From Bifidobacterium crudilactis (GTDB lineage: Bacteria > Actinomycetota > Actinomycetes > Actinomycetales > Bifidobacteriaceae): a stretch of DNA of 64,000 nt. The position numbers and the translations under genes are program-made. Location of the stretch: assembly GCF_000738005.1 (NCBI RefSeq), contig NZ_JHAL01000002.1, positions 1,548,634 through 1,612,633 on the forward strand, read 5' to 3'. This document shows, in pieces, positions 55,044 through 64,000 of the stretch (the stretch's first letter is position 1; the number at the start of each line of letters is the position of its first letter). The notes below the pieces were generated by a model. That model was not told the DNA's origin. It ran no database searches and saw only the letters and a list, made by a program, of their open reading frames with translations.

Positions 55044-55065
55044 GAGAGATCGTCGGGGATCTCTC
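55044..55065 (-). terminator. Short hairpin at the end of the 704-residue membrane protein gene
   Basis: GAGAGATC pairs perfectly with GATCTCTC over a 6-nt loop. The hairpin overlaps the stop codon of the upstream membrane protein gene and lies about 175 bp before the start of the glycosyltransferase gene. It is a weak terminator candidate. Confidence 0.4.
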
Positions 55066-57178
55066 ATGCCTGTTGATTCCGCTCTATCGAGTCTTGCAGT
55101 CGGCTCTGTTGATGGTTCCTTTTGCCCTCTGGCAATCCTGTTGAATCGACCTTGTGGTCAATGAATGGGATAACTACCATCAACGCTACGCAGAATGGAA
55201 GAGTCCACCCGTACCTTACGTTATGAATCGGGGTGGTGAGCACCGCCGCGATGGAGAACAGCAACGGAGTCATATACAGAATGTTCTTTTTCCTTCCAAG
55301 GATGATGCATAATGCAAAGGACATAAGAGGAATCCAGGAAAGATACACCGCCTCGGTCATCAATAAGCCTACAACGGGCAACTGTGAGGCGGTCTGGTAA
55401 ATCGCCTGTCCGAACTCTTGTTCTGACGACATCTCCCAACTCTCATATTGTGGAAGGATGTCGTTGCCACCATTGGCTTCCCACCCCCATCGCACAAAGA
55501 AGCCCTGGTCATAGACACTCCCAACGACGAAATAATCCCTGAGCCAATCGACTGATTTCATATAGGTGAGCGGGTGAGCAACCCCCTGTCTTACCCAAAG
55601 CCATAGTAATCTGGCGATTTGCTGCTTGCTGATATCCCGCTTAAAACAATCTTTGACTGGATTCGCCTGATATTCGTCATATTCTTCACGAATCTGATCG
55701 ATCGAGCATTCAAGCGAATCCTCTATGATCGCTTTGTCATCGGCGGACATGGTGTCACCATGTTGTTCATAAACGGCAAACGTCTGCTGCAAAGGTATCG
55801 ACAGCATTTCCTGAGTTCCGCCCGGCGCAACATGCAGCGCCGGAAACACCACCGCGGGGATGATTGACATCAATGCAACGATGATCACCATAAAACTCAG
55901 AGTCATCAGACGCTTTCTGACAAAAATCAGCAGGACTAACAACGAGGCGAGAATAATGTATACGGCAATTTTCCGCGTTTCCATACACATGACCGCTAAG
56001 AGCAGGAAACCAATCCAGAACACAGGTCCGATCCGTCGATGAGAACGTGCACGGATTACGTATTCAATGAACATCACCACCCAAAATATGAAGAATGGCA
56101 GCGAAGTCAGGTCCTTGACGACCGTCATCGACAAGCGCCCAAACAGAGGCACCAAGGCATAGAAAGCAGTCAGGGTAGTGCACCATTTCCAATTGATCTT
56201 GAGCCTTGCCCCGATGTAGCACAGCGATGTGCCAAGAGCCAGAGCAAGCGCGAAGGAATGGGCGAAGGACAGCAACCAGATGCCGAAAGTCTCGTTGCCG
56301 ATCGCCAGACCTATTGAATCGAACCATCCGTATATCAAAGTGTCGAGCCAAGGATGATGATCACTCATCGCATAACCCGGCAAGTCGACCCGCAATGAGG
56401 GATCCCAGGCCTTGCCTGTTCTGTACCAGACCAGCTGTGCGACCGTATCAGCACCAATATTGGCCGGCGACAACATGATGATCCAAGGAACCCAAAGCAA
56501 CAAGATAATCCCAGCTACAGCAATGCACCGTATGGGTGTGAATGCCTCGAATAGCCAGCGCAGAGCTGAAATCCTTGACCAGAAACCTCGAACCCGTGCA
56601 CGGATCGCCTGTTTCACCTCACACGACAGCAAGGGTGGAAGACCACGGTGCCCGATGTCGCTCTTTGCGCCTGCTCTGCGGAGCACACACGCAACGATCA
56701 TGGCAACGGCGAACGAAAACAACAATGTGTACCCGCACCATCTGATAAGCATGTACATGATATAGAACTTCGTGCGCATATCATCAGGCACGACCGGAGG
56801 CACATAGCCAAATGTCGAGATAGTCGAGGCCTCGGATTCGCCGGTCCCATAAGGGGTAAATGTCGTGGTAAGAGCGAGAATTCCGCCCACTGCATACGAC
56901 CAAATCACATGTTTAGTTTCGAGCCGGTTCAGAATTAGCATACCCACATAGCAATACGGCAGAAGCACTATAAAGAGCGCAGTACTGGCGACCGGTCCAT
57001 GCACGGCCACATAACCGAGGACTTCCGCCAAGGTGGCTTTCCACCCTGAAGAGAAGACGGAGACATCACCATATGAAGCCAGGAGCACAATGGTGCCAAG
57101 GAATGCAGAGCACAAAGCCAGAAACAATCTTGGCTTCAATATCTCACGCCGGTGCGTAACAACTGAACTGGCATGCAT
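55064..57178 (-). CDS. Large polytopic membrane protein, probable DUF6020 type
   Basis: A 704-residue protein with about 13 hydrophobic helices and soluble loops. Motifs shared with the partial protein at 62257 are NIGADTVAQL, SDHHPWLDTLIYG, a Lys-Asp pair (VVKDLTSLP) and APGGTQEMLSIPLQQT. These place both in one family that looks like bacterial GT-C-type or oligosaccharide-handling membrane proteins. The acidic residue near the start of the first extracellular loop (D in GADT) and the DHHPW motif may be catalytic. The ATG follows GAGGGAG. The sequence after residue 490 contains a long loop that faces the outside. The exact role in glycan assembly is inference. Confidence 0.75.
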   Translation of the reverse strand: MHASSVVTHRREILKPRLFLALCSAFLGTIVLLASYGDVSVFSSGWKATLAEVLGYVAVHGPVASTALFIVLLPYCYVGMLILNRLETKHVIWSYAVGGILALTTTFTPYGTGESEASTISTFGYVPPVVPDDMRTKFYIMYMLIRWCGYTLLFSFAVAMIVACVLRRAGAKSDIGHRGLPPLLSCEVKQAIRARVRGFWSRISALRWLFEAFTPIRCIAVAGIILLLWVPWIIMLSPANIGADTVAQLVWYRTGKAWDPSLRVDLPGYAMSDHHPWLDTLIYGWFDSIGLAIGNETFGIWLLSFAHSFALALALGTSLCYIGARLKINWKWCTTLTAFYALVPLFGRLSMTVVKDLTSLPFFIFWVVMFIEYVIRARSHRRIGPVFWIGFLLLAVMCMETRKIAVYIILASLLVLLIFVRKRLMTLSFMVIIVALMSIIPAVVFPALHVAPGGTQEMLSIPLQQTFAVYEQHGDTMSADDKAIIEDSLECSIDQIREEYDEYQANPVKDCFKRDISKQQIARLLWLWVRQGVAHPLTYMKSVDWLRDYFVVGSVYDQGFFVRWGWEANGGNDILPQYESWEMSSEQEFGQAIYQTASQLPVVGLLMTEAVYLSWIPLMSFALCIILGRKKNILYMTPLLFSIAAVLTTPIHNVRYGWTLPFCVALMVVIPFIDHKVDSTGLPEGKRNHQQSRLQDSIERNQQA

Positions 57179-57311
57179 ACTGAATTCTCCCTCGAATAAA
57201 CTCAAACACACTGTTATAGAAATATCGTCTTGTATACTACCAATGGTTTACATATATTGATGAAGAATCATCGGTATGTAAATTCGGCCACAATCGAGAA
57301 GCGGAGCAACG

Positions 57312-58343
57312 ATGCGATTATTCATACAAATTCCTTGTTTGAATGAAGAGACCACCCTCCCCCTGGTGCTCAAAGACCTTCCGCAAACCATCCCGGGCAT
57401 AGATGAGATCGAAATCATGATCGTTGATGACGGATGCACCGACCGTACTGTTGAAGTCGCCAAAGAACTGGGCGTGCAACATATCGTCAGACATACCACG
57501 ACCAGAGGTTTGGCCCGAGCCTTCCGCGACGGAGTAGATTACGCACTGAAGCATGGAGCCGACATACTGGTCAACACCGACGGTGACAACCAGTATCCAA
57601 GCGGCCGAATCCCGGATTTGGTAGCCCCCATCGTCAAAGGCGAGGCCGAAATCGTAGTCGGCGACAGGCAGACCGCTCAGATCAAAGAGTTTTCGGCTTT
57701 CAAGAAGAGCATGCAGCATCTCGGTTCATGGGTCGTCAACAAGGCCGCCGGCACCCATATACCTGATGCCGCTAGCGGATTCCGCGCATACTCCAGAGAG
57801 TCATTGATGCGTCTGAATATCGTTACCGACTTCAGCTACTGCATGGAGACCATCATTCAGGCTGGTAATAAACGTATAGCGATTACCTCCGTGCCGATCA
57901 CCACGAATCCCAAAACACGGGATTCACGCCTGTTCAGCAACATCTTCGAGCACATGGCAAAGTCGGCCAGCGCAATAATACAGTGTTATCTGATGTATAG
58001 AGCCCGATCCGTATTCAAATGGGCTTCGCTCATTTTCGGAACGCTAGGCTCCATATTCTTCATCAGGTATCTGGCGCTGTTCGCGCAGGGGTTTGGACGA
58101 GGTCATCTCCAATCCCTCATCCTTGGATTGCTGCTACTGATGACAGCCGTGATGTGTCTGTCACTGCTGATAATTTCCGAGGTTCAGCGGACAGGTAGGA
58201 AACTACAGGAAGATCAGCTGCAAAGAACCAAAGAAATCATGTACAACACTGCTCTGCTAAACGTCTGGGAGGATTCGAAGAAGACGACAGACCCGGCTCT
58301 CCTGTCGGACCATGCCTTGTCAGCTTCTCCCAAAACCCGATAG
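57312..58343 (+). CDS. Glycosyltransferase family 2, polyprenyl-phosphate sugar synthase-like
   Basis: Cytoplasmic-facing GT2 of 343 residues. Its N-terminal GT-A domain has QIPCLNEETTLPLVL near residue 8, VDDGCTDRT near 38, the metal motif NTDGDNQYPS near 95, and SGFRAYSRE near 155. Two C-terminal membrane helices (about 237-258 and 267-290) follow. This resembles dolichyl- or undecaprenyl-phosphate mannose/glucose synthases (DPM1/GtrB). It would load lipid carrier with a sugar for the large membrane transferases. The ATG follows GCGGAG. Its 3' end overlaps the end of the convergent Wzx gene by 24 bp. Confidence 0.87.
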   Translation: MRLFIQIPCLNEETTLPLVLKDLPQTIPGIDEIEIMIVDDGCTDRTVEVAKELGVQHIVRHTTTRGLARAFRDGVDYALKHGADILVNTDGDNQYPSGRIPDLVAPIVKGEAEIVVGDRQTAQIKEFSAFKKSMQHLGSWVVNKAAGTHIPDAASGFRAYSRESLMRLNIVTDFSYCMETIIQAGNKRIAITSVPITTNPKTRDSRLFSNIFEHMAKSASAIIQCYLMYRARSVFKWASLIFGTLGSIFFIRYLALFAQGFGRGHLQSLILGLLLLMTAVMCLSLLIISEVQRTGRKLQEDQLQRTKEIMYNTALLNVWEDSKKTTDPALLSDHALSASPKTR

Positions 58344-59759
58344 AGCGCGGAGTCTCAGTAGTCCTGTTTTCAACAGCAGCAATAGATACAGCCCATAGGA
58401 ACCTGCATATATCAATGCCAGAATCACAAGATTATCAATTACGAGAACCCGCATAAGCGCATGAAGAACAATCCACAGTCCTGCATTGATCGCTAACACG
58501 CACCACGTCTGTCGCGTGAGCGGATCGCCGAAACGCCGTTTGATCTCCATATATGAGATGACCATCGTGACGGCGGTGCAACAGAGACTGGCTGCCGCCA
58601 AGGCAGTGATTCCTGAGTATTTAGCAACCACAATGAACAGCGGTATGACCACGATCAGAGAAACGATCGACAGAAGATCTGAAAATCTACTCCCTTTGCG
58701 GATATTGAGCACCATATTGAAAATGACCGTCATACCCATACAAAAACTAGAAAGCGCCAAGAAAGTCAATGCAGGAGCTGCCACGGTAAACTCAGGGTGA
58801 TAGAAGGTCGCAAGTAAATCCTCGCTGGTAGATGAAATCACAATCGCCAAAGGAAGAATGACCGCACACGCTACCAACACAAGTTCCTGAGCCTTAGATA
58901 ATGCCTGCCCCCTCTCTCCTTGACTGAGCAACCCGGAGACCACAGGCAGAATGATCACCGCAAAGGCTTGCAGCAAATAATAACTTGTCTTGCCGAAATT
59001 CATCGCCCCTGTGTAGTACCCGGCCATCGCAGCTGGTCGTACCACTGCCTTCACCACCAAGGTGTCAACGCTCAATACAAGCGAAACCATGATGAAGAAG
59101 AACGAGAACGTCAGTGTGTGCTTCGCAACTTCTTTGAAACGGACTTTTTCGGGTGATCCTCCTACGAGAGATTTCCTGGCGGGAATCAGCAGAACCATAC
59201 CTACGAAAATCGTAATCAGCATCGCGAAAAGATACCCGAGTTCGACTCCGGTGACAGGGTCATGGGGAAATACGACGATGATCAACGGGATCACGCCGAG
59301 TTTAACGATGGGATAGATCGTGCTGAGAAAAGCGCTGTTACCGAACCGTTGCAACCCATCGTTAATGCCAAGCACCACAACGTACAATCCGTTGGCCGGT
59401 ATCAGGAAAGCCGCGAGTTTGAAATAGAAATCCAGGGAAGCGTCATTGAATACATATGCGAAAAGCGGCGCCCCAAAGAAGTTGATAGCGAAGAAAACGG
59501 CGATCAGCAGCAGTTGGAACAACAAGGTTTTCCCAATAAGGTCTCTGGCGTCATATTTCATGGAGGATATCTGACTCGACAGCGATTGTCTCGCCCCGTT
59601 GCTGACGAACATATATTCGAAATCAAGTACCGTGATAACAGTGCCGACAACTCCATAGCTTGCTGCCGGGATGCTCGAACCTAGGAAGAAATGAATGCAG
59701 TAGCTGCTGAGGAAGAACACCAGATTACTGATTATATTCAACACCAGTCCACGTTGCAT
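58320..59759 (-). CDS. Polysaccharide flippase (Wzx/MOP superfamily)
   Basis: A 479-residue membrane protein with about 12-14 helices and little soluble sequence. The N-terminal GLVLNIISNLVFFLSSYCIHFFLG, ARQSLSSQISSM and the repeated helix pairs are typical of Wzx/MurJ-like (MOP) flippases. It would move lipid-linked oligosaccharide across the membrane. An ABC exporter (Wzm/Wzt) in the same locus is a second possible export route. The minus-strand gene ends inside the convergent glycosyltransferase gene. No ribosome-binding site is strongly evident at its ATG. Confidence 0.85.
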   Translation of the reverse strand: MQRGLVLNIISNLVFFLSSYCIHFFLGSSIPAASYGVVGTVITVLDFEYMFVSNGARQSLSSQISSMKYDARDLIGKTLLFQLLLIAVFFAINFFGAPLFAYVFNDASLDFYFKLAAFLIPANGLYVVVLGINDGLQRFGNSAFLSTIYPIVKLGVIPLIIVVFPHDPVTGVELGYLFAMLITIFVGMVLLIPARKSLVGGSPEKVRFKEVAKHTLTFSFFFIMVSLVLSVDTLVVKAVVRPAAMAGYYTGAMNFGKTSYYLLQAFAVIILPVVSGLLSQGERGQALSKAQELVLVACAVILPLAIVISSTSEDLLATFYHPEFTVAAPALTFLALSSFCMGMTVIFNMVLNIRKGSRFSDLLSIVSLIVVIPLFIVVAKYSGITALAAASLCCTAVTMVISYMEIKRRFGDPLTRQTWCVLAINAGLWIVLHALMRVLVIDNLVILALIYAGSYGLYLLLLLKTGLLRLRALSGFGRS

Positions 59760-59853
59760 GACTGTGGCCCCTTCTGCCTAGTGATAACGTGCGGTGAGTG
59801 TTCAATGACCTGGCATCATACTGCTCACTGCATCTTTTGGGTATTCCATGGAT

Positions 59854-62100
59854 TCACCATGACAGCATCTGCTGAAGCATGACGTAAAGCGATGGATTGC
59901 TGTCAGAAAGCTGAGCGAACCTTCCTGACATCACAATGGACCATAAGTTCAACGCTAGGGTAATACCTACCAATACCAGCAACACGATATTGAAATGTCC
60001 TCGTGTTCGAACATCCATCTTCCCCGACACTGTCACAATGGTGAACATCGAGGCAATTCCGATAAGCAAACCGAAATCGCAAAGATATCGTGCGGCGTAT
60101 GCCGAGGAAGAAGCATCAACGATAATCGTCAGCATGGATAATACGACAGGCGCTACAATCAGAGCAACCTTTGAACCGCCTATCGTCCTTCTAACCTTTG
60201 CCGAGAGAACCAGGAACATCAAGAGCCCCAGCGGAAACCAGAATAAGATTCCTCCAAGAGCCGGCTCGGAATAGAAAAAACCTTGATATCCTCCGGCATG
60301 CTCATTGGCCGATGAGAGCGATGTGAGGAAAGGGAATTGGTCGGTTACGGATGCAGGCACTATGAAAGCCTGCCACAAAGCATAAGGTACCTTGGACAAC
60401 CCATCGATCTGCGCACGCTGGTCTGTGACGGTCAACTGATAGGAGGCACCAAAGTCCAGCAGGCTTCCGAAACGGATCTTGTTCCAAACAAGGAACGGAA
60501 TTCCTATGAGAACGGCAGAGCACGCAGCCACAAGTGTCCCCGGAAGTGCGGCTTTCAGTGACGTACTTACTCTAGAACCTTCACTAAGCTTCTGTACGAT
60601 TAACAACATCGGCAACAACAACGCCACCGCACAGAGCTGTGGTCTGCATCCCACAATCAGTCCGCATAAGACTCCGCCCGCGACAAGGTACAGACCATAA
60701 CGAAAGCGGGAACTGTCACGATAATCCAATGCGCGGAACCAGCAGCAGGCAGCTCCTAACGCCAGACATAATCCTGTGGCAATGGGTACCGAATATGTAG
60801 TGGGAAGAAAGGACAGGTAAAACACAGGTTGCACCGCGCACATGAAAGCTATGCCCACCGCCGCTTGCACTAATACATGTGTTTTAGGGGAAAAACGCTT
60901 AAAGCAGAGGTACACAAACCTCATCGACAGCATCGCCAAGATGACGCCAAGGATAAGAATGACTTTCCAAGGAACAAGGTCCCCACCCGTAATCACGTGG
61001 TAGGGGAGAAAGAACAACAGTGCGGGGAGCACACCGAAATACGAGAAGTACTTGCCGTCATAGAAGACATAATCAAACAGTATAGGCTGTTGTGTCTGTG
61101 TTTTCATCAACTCGCGCAGATCCGACTGGTATGGGTTCTGCATCGAGGTCAGCATATCAGCAACAGGATAGTCAATCCAGGAATGCCCTGACGCCAAGGC
61201 CCTGGCAACACTTTGGTACTCGAAATCCGCTTGCCACTGAGTCATTCTCATGTACACCCATGGCAGAACCAGCATGGTAACCATAACGCTGAGGAGCGCG
61301 GAAAGCGTTGCAGCGCCTATCCAAATGGTCTTTCTCTGTACAGGTGTCAGATCTTGCTCACGTCTCCATACTTTGTTGACCATGGGCCATGCACCTACAA
61401 GGATCAGCAACAGCACATATACAGCAAGCCGAAGGGGGTTCATGCTCAACGGCGCTCGCACGTTTACTCTCGGTGGACCAGAGAACTCCAGCTCTGTACC
61501 AGGGTGCTCATGAATGTTCACGACTATACTTTTTGTGTTACCGGCCAGATGAAGCCGGATCACCTGCGACGACGGAACAGACCGGTGTATGACCCGTTGA
61601 GGAAGTTCCATTCCCAATGTGTGAACTGCGTCATCCGCTCTAAGAGAGACATGGAGCGAAGAGTCCGAACGCCCGACGAACGTCTCTACACGTGGAACAG
61701 GGTAATCGTTCGCCTTGATCGCATTTGACGTGGTTACGCGTGTTATGGGAATGTCGATATTATCAACGTGCTGGCCTATATGGCTGAGGGTTATCGTCGC
61801 CTCATCACTGTTCTCGAGGATATAGACACCCTCACCGACACTCTTCAAACCAGAACCATATGTCACCTGCACGTCAGCAATAGGCTGATAGGAAGCTGAT
61901 AACCAATGTGAGGCATTAAAAATGAACAACTCCGCGATAATACACGTCAGCGCCACAAAGATTATCCTCATGATGAGGCTTCCATGAAATTTTTTCCCTG
62001 AAAACGATTGGCTTGAAGAAGTGTTCTCAGTTATTCCACGAACTCTGCTATGTTTCCCAAACCTTCTGTGGCCGGATGCTAGAGTGACTGGTTCTGTCAT
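59854..62100 (-). CDS. Large membrane protein of the polysaccharide locus (GT-C-like)
   Basis: A 748-residue protein. A cytoplasmic N-terminus (about 45 residues) and one helix precede a beta-rich extracytoplasmic domain (about residues 70-215), and then at least ten helices. The region after helix 2 contains WQADFEYQSVARALASGHSWIDYPVAD, and the loop with YDGKYFSYFGVLP is like those of GT-C mannosyl/arabinosyltransferases. It is probably a polyprenyl-phosphate-sugar-dependent transferase acting outside. No catalytic motif is certain. The ATG at 62100 has no ribosome-binding site and TATACT seven bases before it; the frame is open 26 codons more. Confidence 0.7.
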   Translation of the reverse strand: MTEPVTLASGHRRFGKHSRVRGITENTSSSQSFSGKKFHGSLIMRIIFVALTCIIAELFIFNASHWLSASYQPIADVQVTYGSGLKSVGEGVYILENSDEATITLSHIGQHVDNIDIPITRVTTSNAIKANDYPVPRVETFVGRSDSSLHVSLRADDAVHTLGMELPQRVIHRSVPSSQVIRLHLAGNTKSIVVNIHEHPGTELEFSGPPRVNVRAPLSMNPLRLAVYVLLLILVGAWPMVNKVWRREQDLTPVQRKTIWIGAATLSALLSVMVTMLVLPWVYMRMTQWQADFEYQSVARALASGHSWIDYPVADMLTSMQNPYQSDLRELMKTQTQQPILFDYVFYDGKYFSYFGVLPALLFFLPYHVITGGDLVPWKVILILGVILAMLSMRFVYLCFKRFSPKTHVLVQAAVGIAFMCAVQPVFYLSFLPTTYSVPIATGLCLALGAACCWFRALDYRDSSRFRYGLYLVAGGVLCGLIVGCRPQLCAVALLLPMLLIVQKLSEGSRVSTSLKAALPGTLVAACSAVLIGIPFLVWNKIRFGSLLDFGASYQLTVTDQRAQIDGLSKVPYALWQAFIVPASVTDQFPFLTSLSSANEHAGGYQGFFYSEPALGGILFWFPLGLLMFLVLSAKVRRTIGGSKVALIVAPVVLSMLTIIVDASSSAYAARYLCDFGLLIGIASMFTIVTVSGKMDVRTRGHFNIVLLVLVGITLALNLWSIVMSGRFAQLSDSNPSLYVMLQQMLSW

Positions 62101-62256
62101 AACAGCGAGTATACAGTGTAGACTGTCATTGCTCAGGATCAGGGGATACAGCACGTGGAAATAATCCGGATCAAACACTGTTTGATCTATCTCCAGTCAG
62201 CACACCATCCGGGCGAAGACAGACCTTCACAGATCCGGCATCGAAGGAGATACCCG

Positions 62257-64000
62257 TTGCAACGCTCCACATCAACCCACCATACTCCTCCCTCACCTGC
62301 CGCCCGCACAAGCGGGGTTGCCATGAGACTGGGTTCCTTCCTGAGACATACCGACCCTTATGTGGCATTATTCTCAATACTGGTATCCACTTCTTTTGGA
62401 TTCGGAATCCTGGTCCTCGACCATGTATTCACTCCACAACCGCAGATTCAGAGCACATACGGATATGCAACCATAGTTGCGCTAAGTATCGCAGGGGCTT
62501 TCCCCCTATACGTTTGTATAAAATTTTTATTCGGCAAAATTGACAACTATATCAAGGCCAACGAGCCCAATGCCGGGCAATCATACACGCAACTACGTGA
62601 TATCACTCGCAGAAAAGGTCTGCCTTACGCTGGCATCATACTCACAGGCTGGTTGCCCTATCTGCTCATCCGGTTTCCCGGAAACATCGATTCTGATACA
62701 TATTGGCAGCTAGAACAGATCTATGGCTTGGTCCAGCCGAATGATCAGCATCCATATTTTGACACTTTGATTTTCGGCGCATTCTGGAAATTGGGAGACG
62801 CGCTTCATAGCCATTTCTGGTCACTCCTGATTTTCGTTATTATCCAGATGACAGTAACTGCGTTGGTTCTATCCTTATCGCTGTGTTATCTGCAATTCAT
62901 CAATATGCCTAGATGGTTGCGCAGGGCATGTCTGCTGTTCAGTGCATGCTATCCCACAGTGGCGCTATTCGCTCAGACCATGGCCAAGGACATGCTTTTT
63001 AGCTGGATTTGGGTGCTCCTGGTCATTTCCCTGATGGAAATAATCAGGAGCAGGGGCGGTATCCTCAAACATCGAGGCTTCCTTGTTTCCCTGATGTTCG
63101 TCGTATTGCTCACCATGCTGACCAAAAAGACCGGTATCTACTTGACCTTCGGTGCATTTGCAGTCACATTTCTATGCGCAAAGCGGCACAGATTACGCTG
63201 CATCGCCTCCTTCATCATTCCTGCAGCGTTATTCCTGGGAATCTGGACGTCCATCCTCCTTCCGATGTGGAACGTGGCTCCGGGGCCCGAACGTGAGATG
63301 CTGGCCGTGCCTTCACAACAGACTGCAATGTATATCAGGATGCATAAAGACCGCATGACCTCCAAGGATTGGTCAACCCTATCAAGGGTTTTTGAGGATC
63401 CGCAGAGTCTCGGAGAGATATACACGCCAGCCCGAGGAGACAACACCAAAGGGCGTTGGAAAGAATCTTCAACGACTGAGGACAAGAAGGCTTTCCTTAC
63501 ATGGTGGCTGGATAGTCTCAGAGATGATCCGAAATCATTTATTCTTGCTTTCGCTGCCAACTCACTGCCGGTGTACTACCCTGACATCTCCACAGAAGGA
63601 GACGAAAGCACCTTGTTCTATGGCGATAAGGTGACGTCGCAGGACACGACGGACGAGAATCTGATTTCCACGCTAATTGCCTATTCAGGTGGGAAAGCCA
63701 CCAGATCAGATATCTTGGAGCTCACTAACGGCGCTTCCCGTGATCCTGCCATCAGCTCGGTATCAGATACCTTCAGCTTCTGGTTTCTGAGAATCAGCCA
63801 CGCGTTCCCGATCCTGTTCAGTAAGGTTTTGTTCACCACCTGGATACCACTGTTCTCGTTGTGCTATTGCCTGCGAAAAAAACGATGGTTAGGGGTGGCA
63901 TGCCTTGCACCTGCTGCATTGACATTACTCACCCTGATGATAGGCCCCATAGCAATACCTCGGTATCTTGTGGCGGTGTTGTATACGACACCATTGACTT
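62257..64000 (+). CDS. Partial large membrane protein, paralogue of the 704-residue protein
   Basis: The frame starts at a TTG preceded by AAGGAG (five bases away) and stays open to the window edge, so only the first 581 residues are seen. A Met at 62323 is an alternative start. The protein has about ten helices and the family motifs NIDSDTYWQL, NDQHPYFDTLIFG, MAKDMLFSW and APGPEREMLAVPSQQT, the same four as in the 704-residue paralogue, in the same order. It is probably another glycan-assembly protein of the DUF6020 type. It is divergent from the 748-residue membrane protein gene. Confidence 0.75.
   Translation, partial: MQRSTSTHHTPPSPAARTSGVAMRLGSFLRHTDPYVALFSILVSTSFGFGILVLDHVFTPQPQIQSTYGYATIVALSIAGAFPLYVCIKFLFGKIDNYIKANEPNAGQSYTQLRDITRRKGLPYAGIILTGWLPYLLIRFPGNIDSDTYWQLEQIYGLVQPNDQHPYFDTLIFGAFWKLGDALHSHFWSLLIFVIIQMTVTALVLSLSLCYLQFINMPRWLRRACLLFSACYPTVALFAQTMAKDMLFSWIWVLLVISLMEIIRSRGGILKHRGFLVSLMFVVLLTMLTKKTGIYLTFGAFAVTFLCAKRHRLRCIASFIIPAALFLGIWTSILLPMWNVAPGPEREMLAVPSQQTAMYIRMHKDRMTSKDWSTLSRVFEDPQSLGEIYTPARGDNTKGRWKESSTTEDKKAFLTWWLDSLRDDPKSFILAFAANSLPVYYPDISTEGDESTLFYGDKVTSQDTTDENLISTLIAYSGGKATRSDILELTNGASRDPAISSVSDTFSFWFLRISHAFPILFSKVLFTTWIPLFSLCYCLRKKRWLGVACLAPAALTLLTLMIGPIAIPRYLVAVLYTTPLT

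Overview
The window looks like a chromosomal piece of a Bifidobacteriaceae member (Bifidobacterium or a close relative). The core genes are high-GC actinobacterial in codon style and in content: leuC/leuD with a divergent IclR-type regulator, murA, plsC, gpsA and ddl as a same-strand run, nrdD/nrdG behind NrdR-like boxes, gltX followed by tRNA-Glu and tRNA-Gln, and rpsF-ssb-rpsR-rplI. I did not assign a species. No phage, plasmid, IS transposase or CRISPR array was seen.

Layout. 0-7 kb: an MscS channel, then a two-component system (sensor kinase and LuxR-type regulator) divergent from a three-gene ABC-2 exporter, which resembles LnrJK-LnrLMN-type lipid or antibiotic-sensing export. 7-16.8 kb: envelope and biosynthesis genes (ddl, gpsA, plsC, murA, a class 1 dihydroorotate dehydrogenase homologue, leuD, leuC) and the IclR regulator. 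16.8-26 kb: accessory metabolism and transport (metallophosphoesterase, two SDRs, a siderophore-interacting flavoprotein, a TDT transporter with a divergent LysR regulator, a K+ channel) plus small orphan genes. 26-43.7 kb: gltX and tRNAs, LtrA, the anaerobic ribonucleotide reductase, a DUF1275 membrane protein, an NMT1/THI5-type binding protein and permease behind a long structured leader, DUF805, MFS, GtrA and MIF-like genes, and the rpsF-ssb-rpsR-rplI operon.

43.9-64 kb is a cell-surface polysaccharide locus, more AT-rich than the rest. It holds a dTDP-glucose 4,6-dehydratase homologue, UDP-galactopyranose mutase (glf), a Wzm/Wzt-type ABC exporter, two tandem GlfT2-like galactofuranosyltransferases, a polyprenyl-phosphate-type GT2, a Wzx-type flippase and three very large multi-spanning membrane proteins. 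Two of those are paralogues, and the last runs off the window. Together they point to a galactofuranose-containing surface glycan. Between the dehydratase and glf sits a two-gene module with no evident glycan role: a 547-residue protein of unknown family with a C-terminal membrane hairpin, followed by a NUDIX hydrolase.

The most unusual non-coding signals are as follows. Four ~105-115 bp elements share inverted ends but have unrelated interiors, and all four lie between convergent genes. Two copies of a 73-bp palindromic element occur, one of which supplies the stop codon of a gene. A ~170-nt leader can pair with the Shine-Dalgarno sequence of the NMT1-type operon. Several genes start a fixed ~7 nt after a -10 hexamer without a ribosome-binding site, which suggests leaderless mRNAs.
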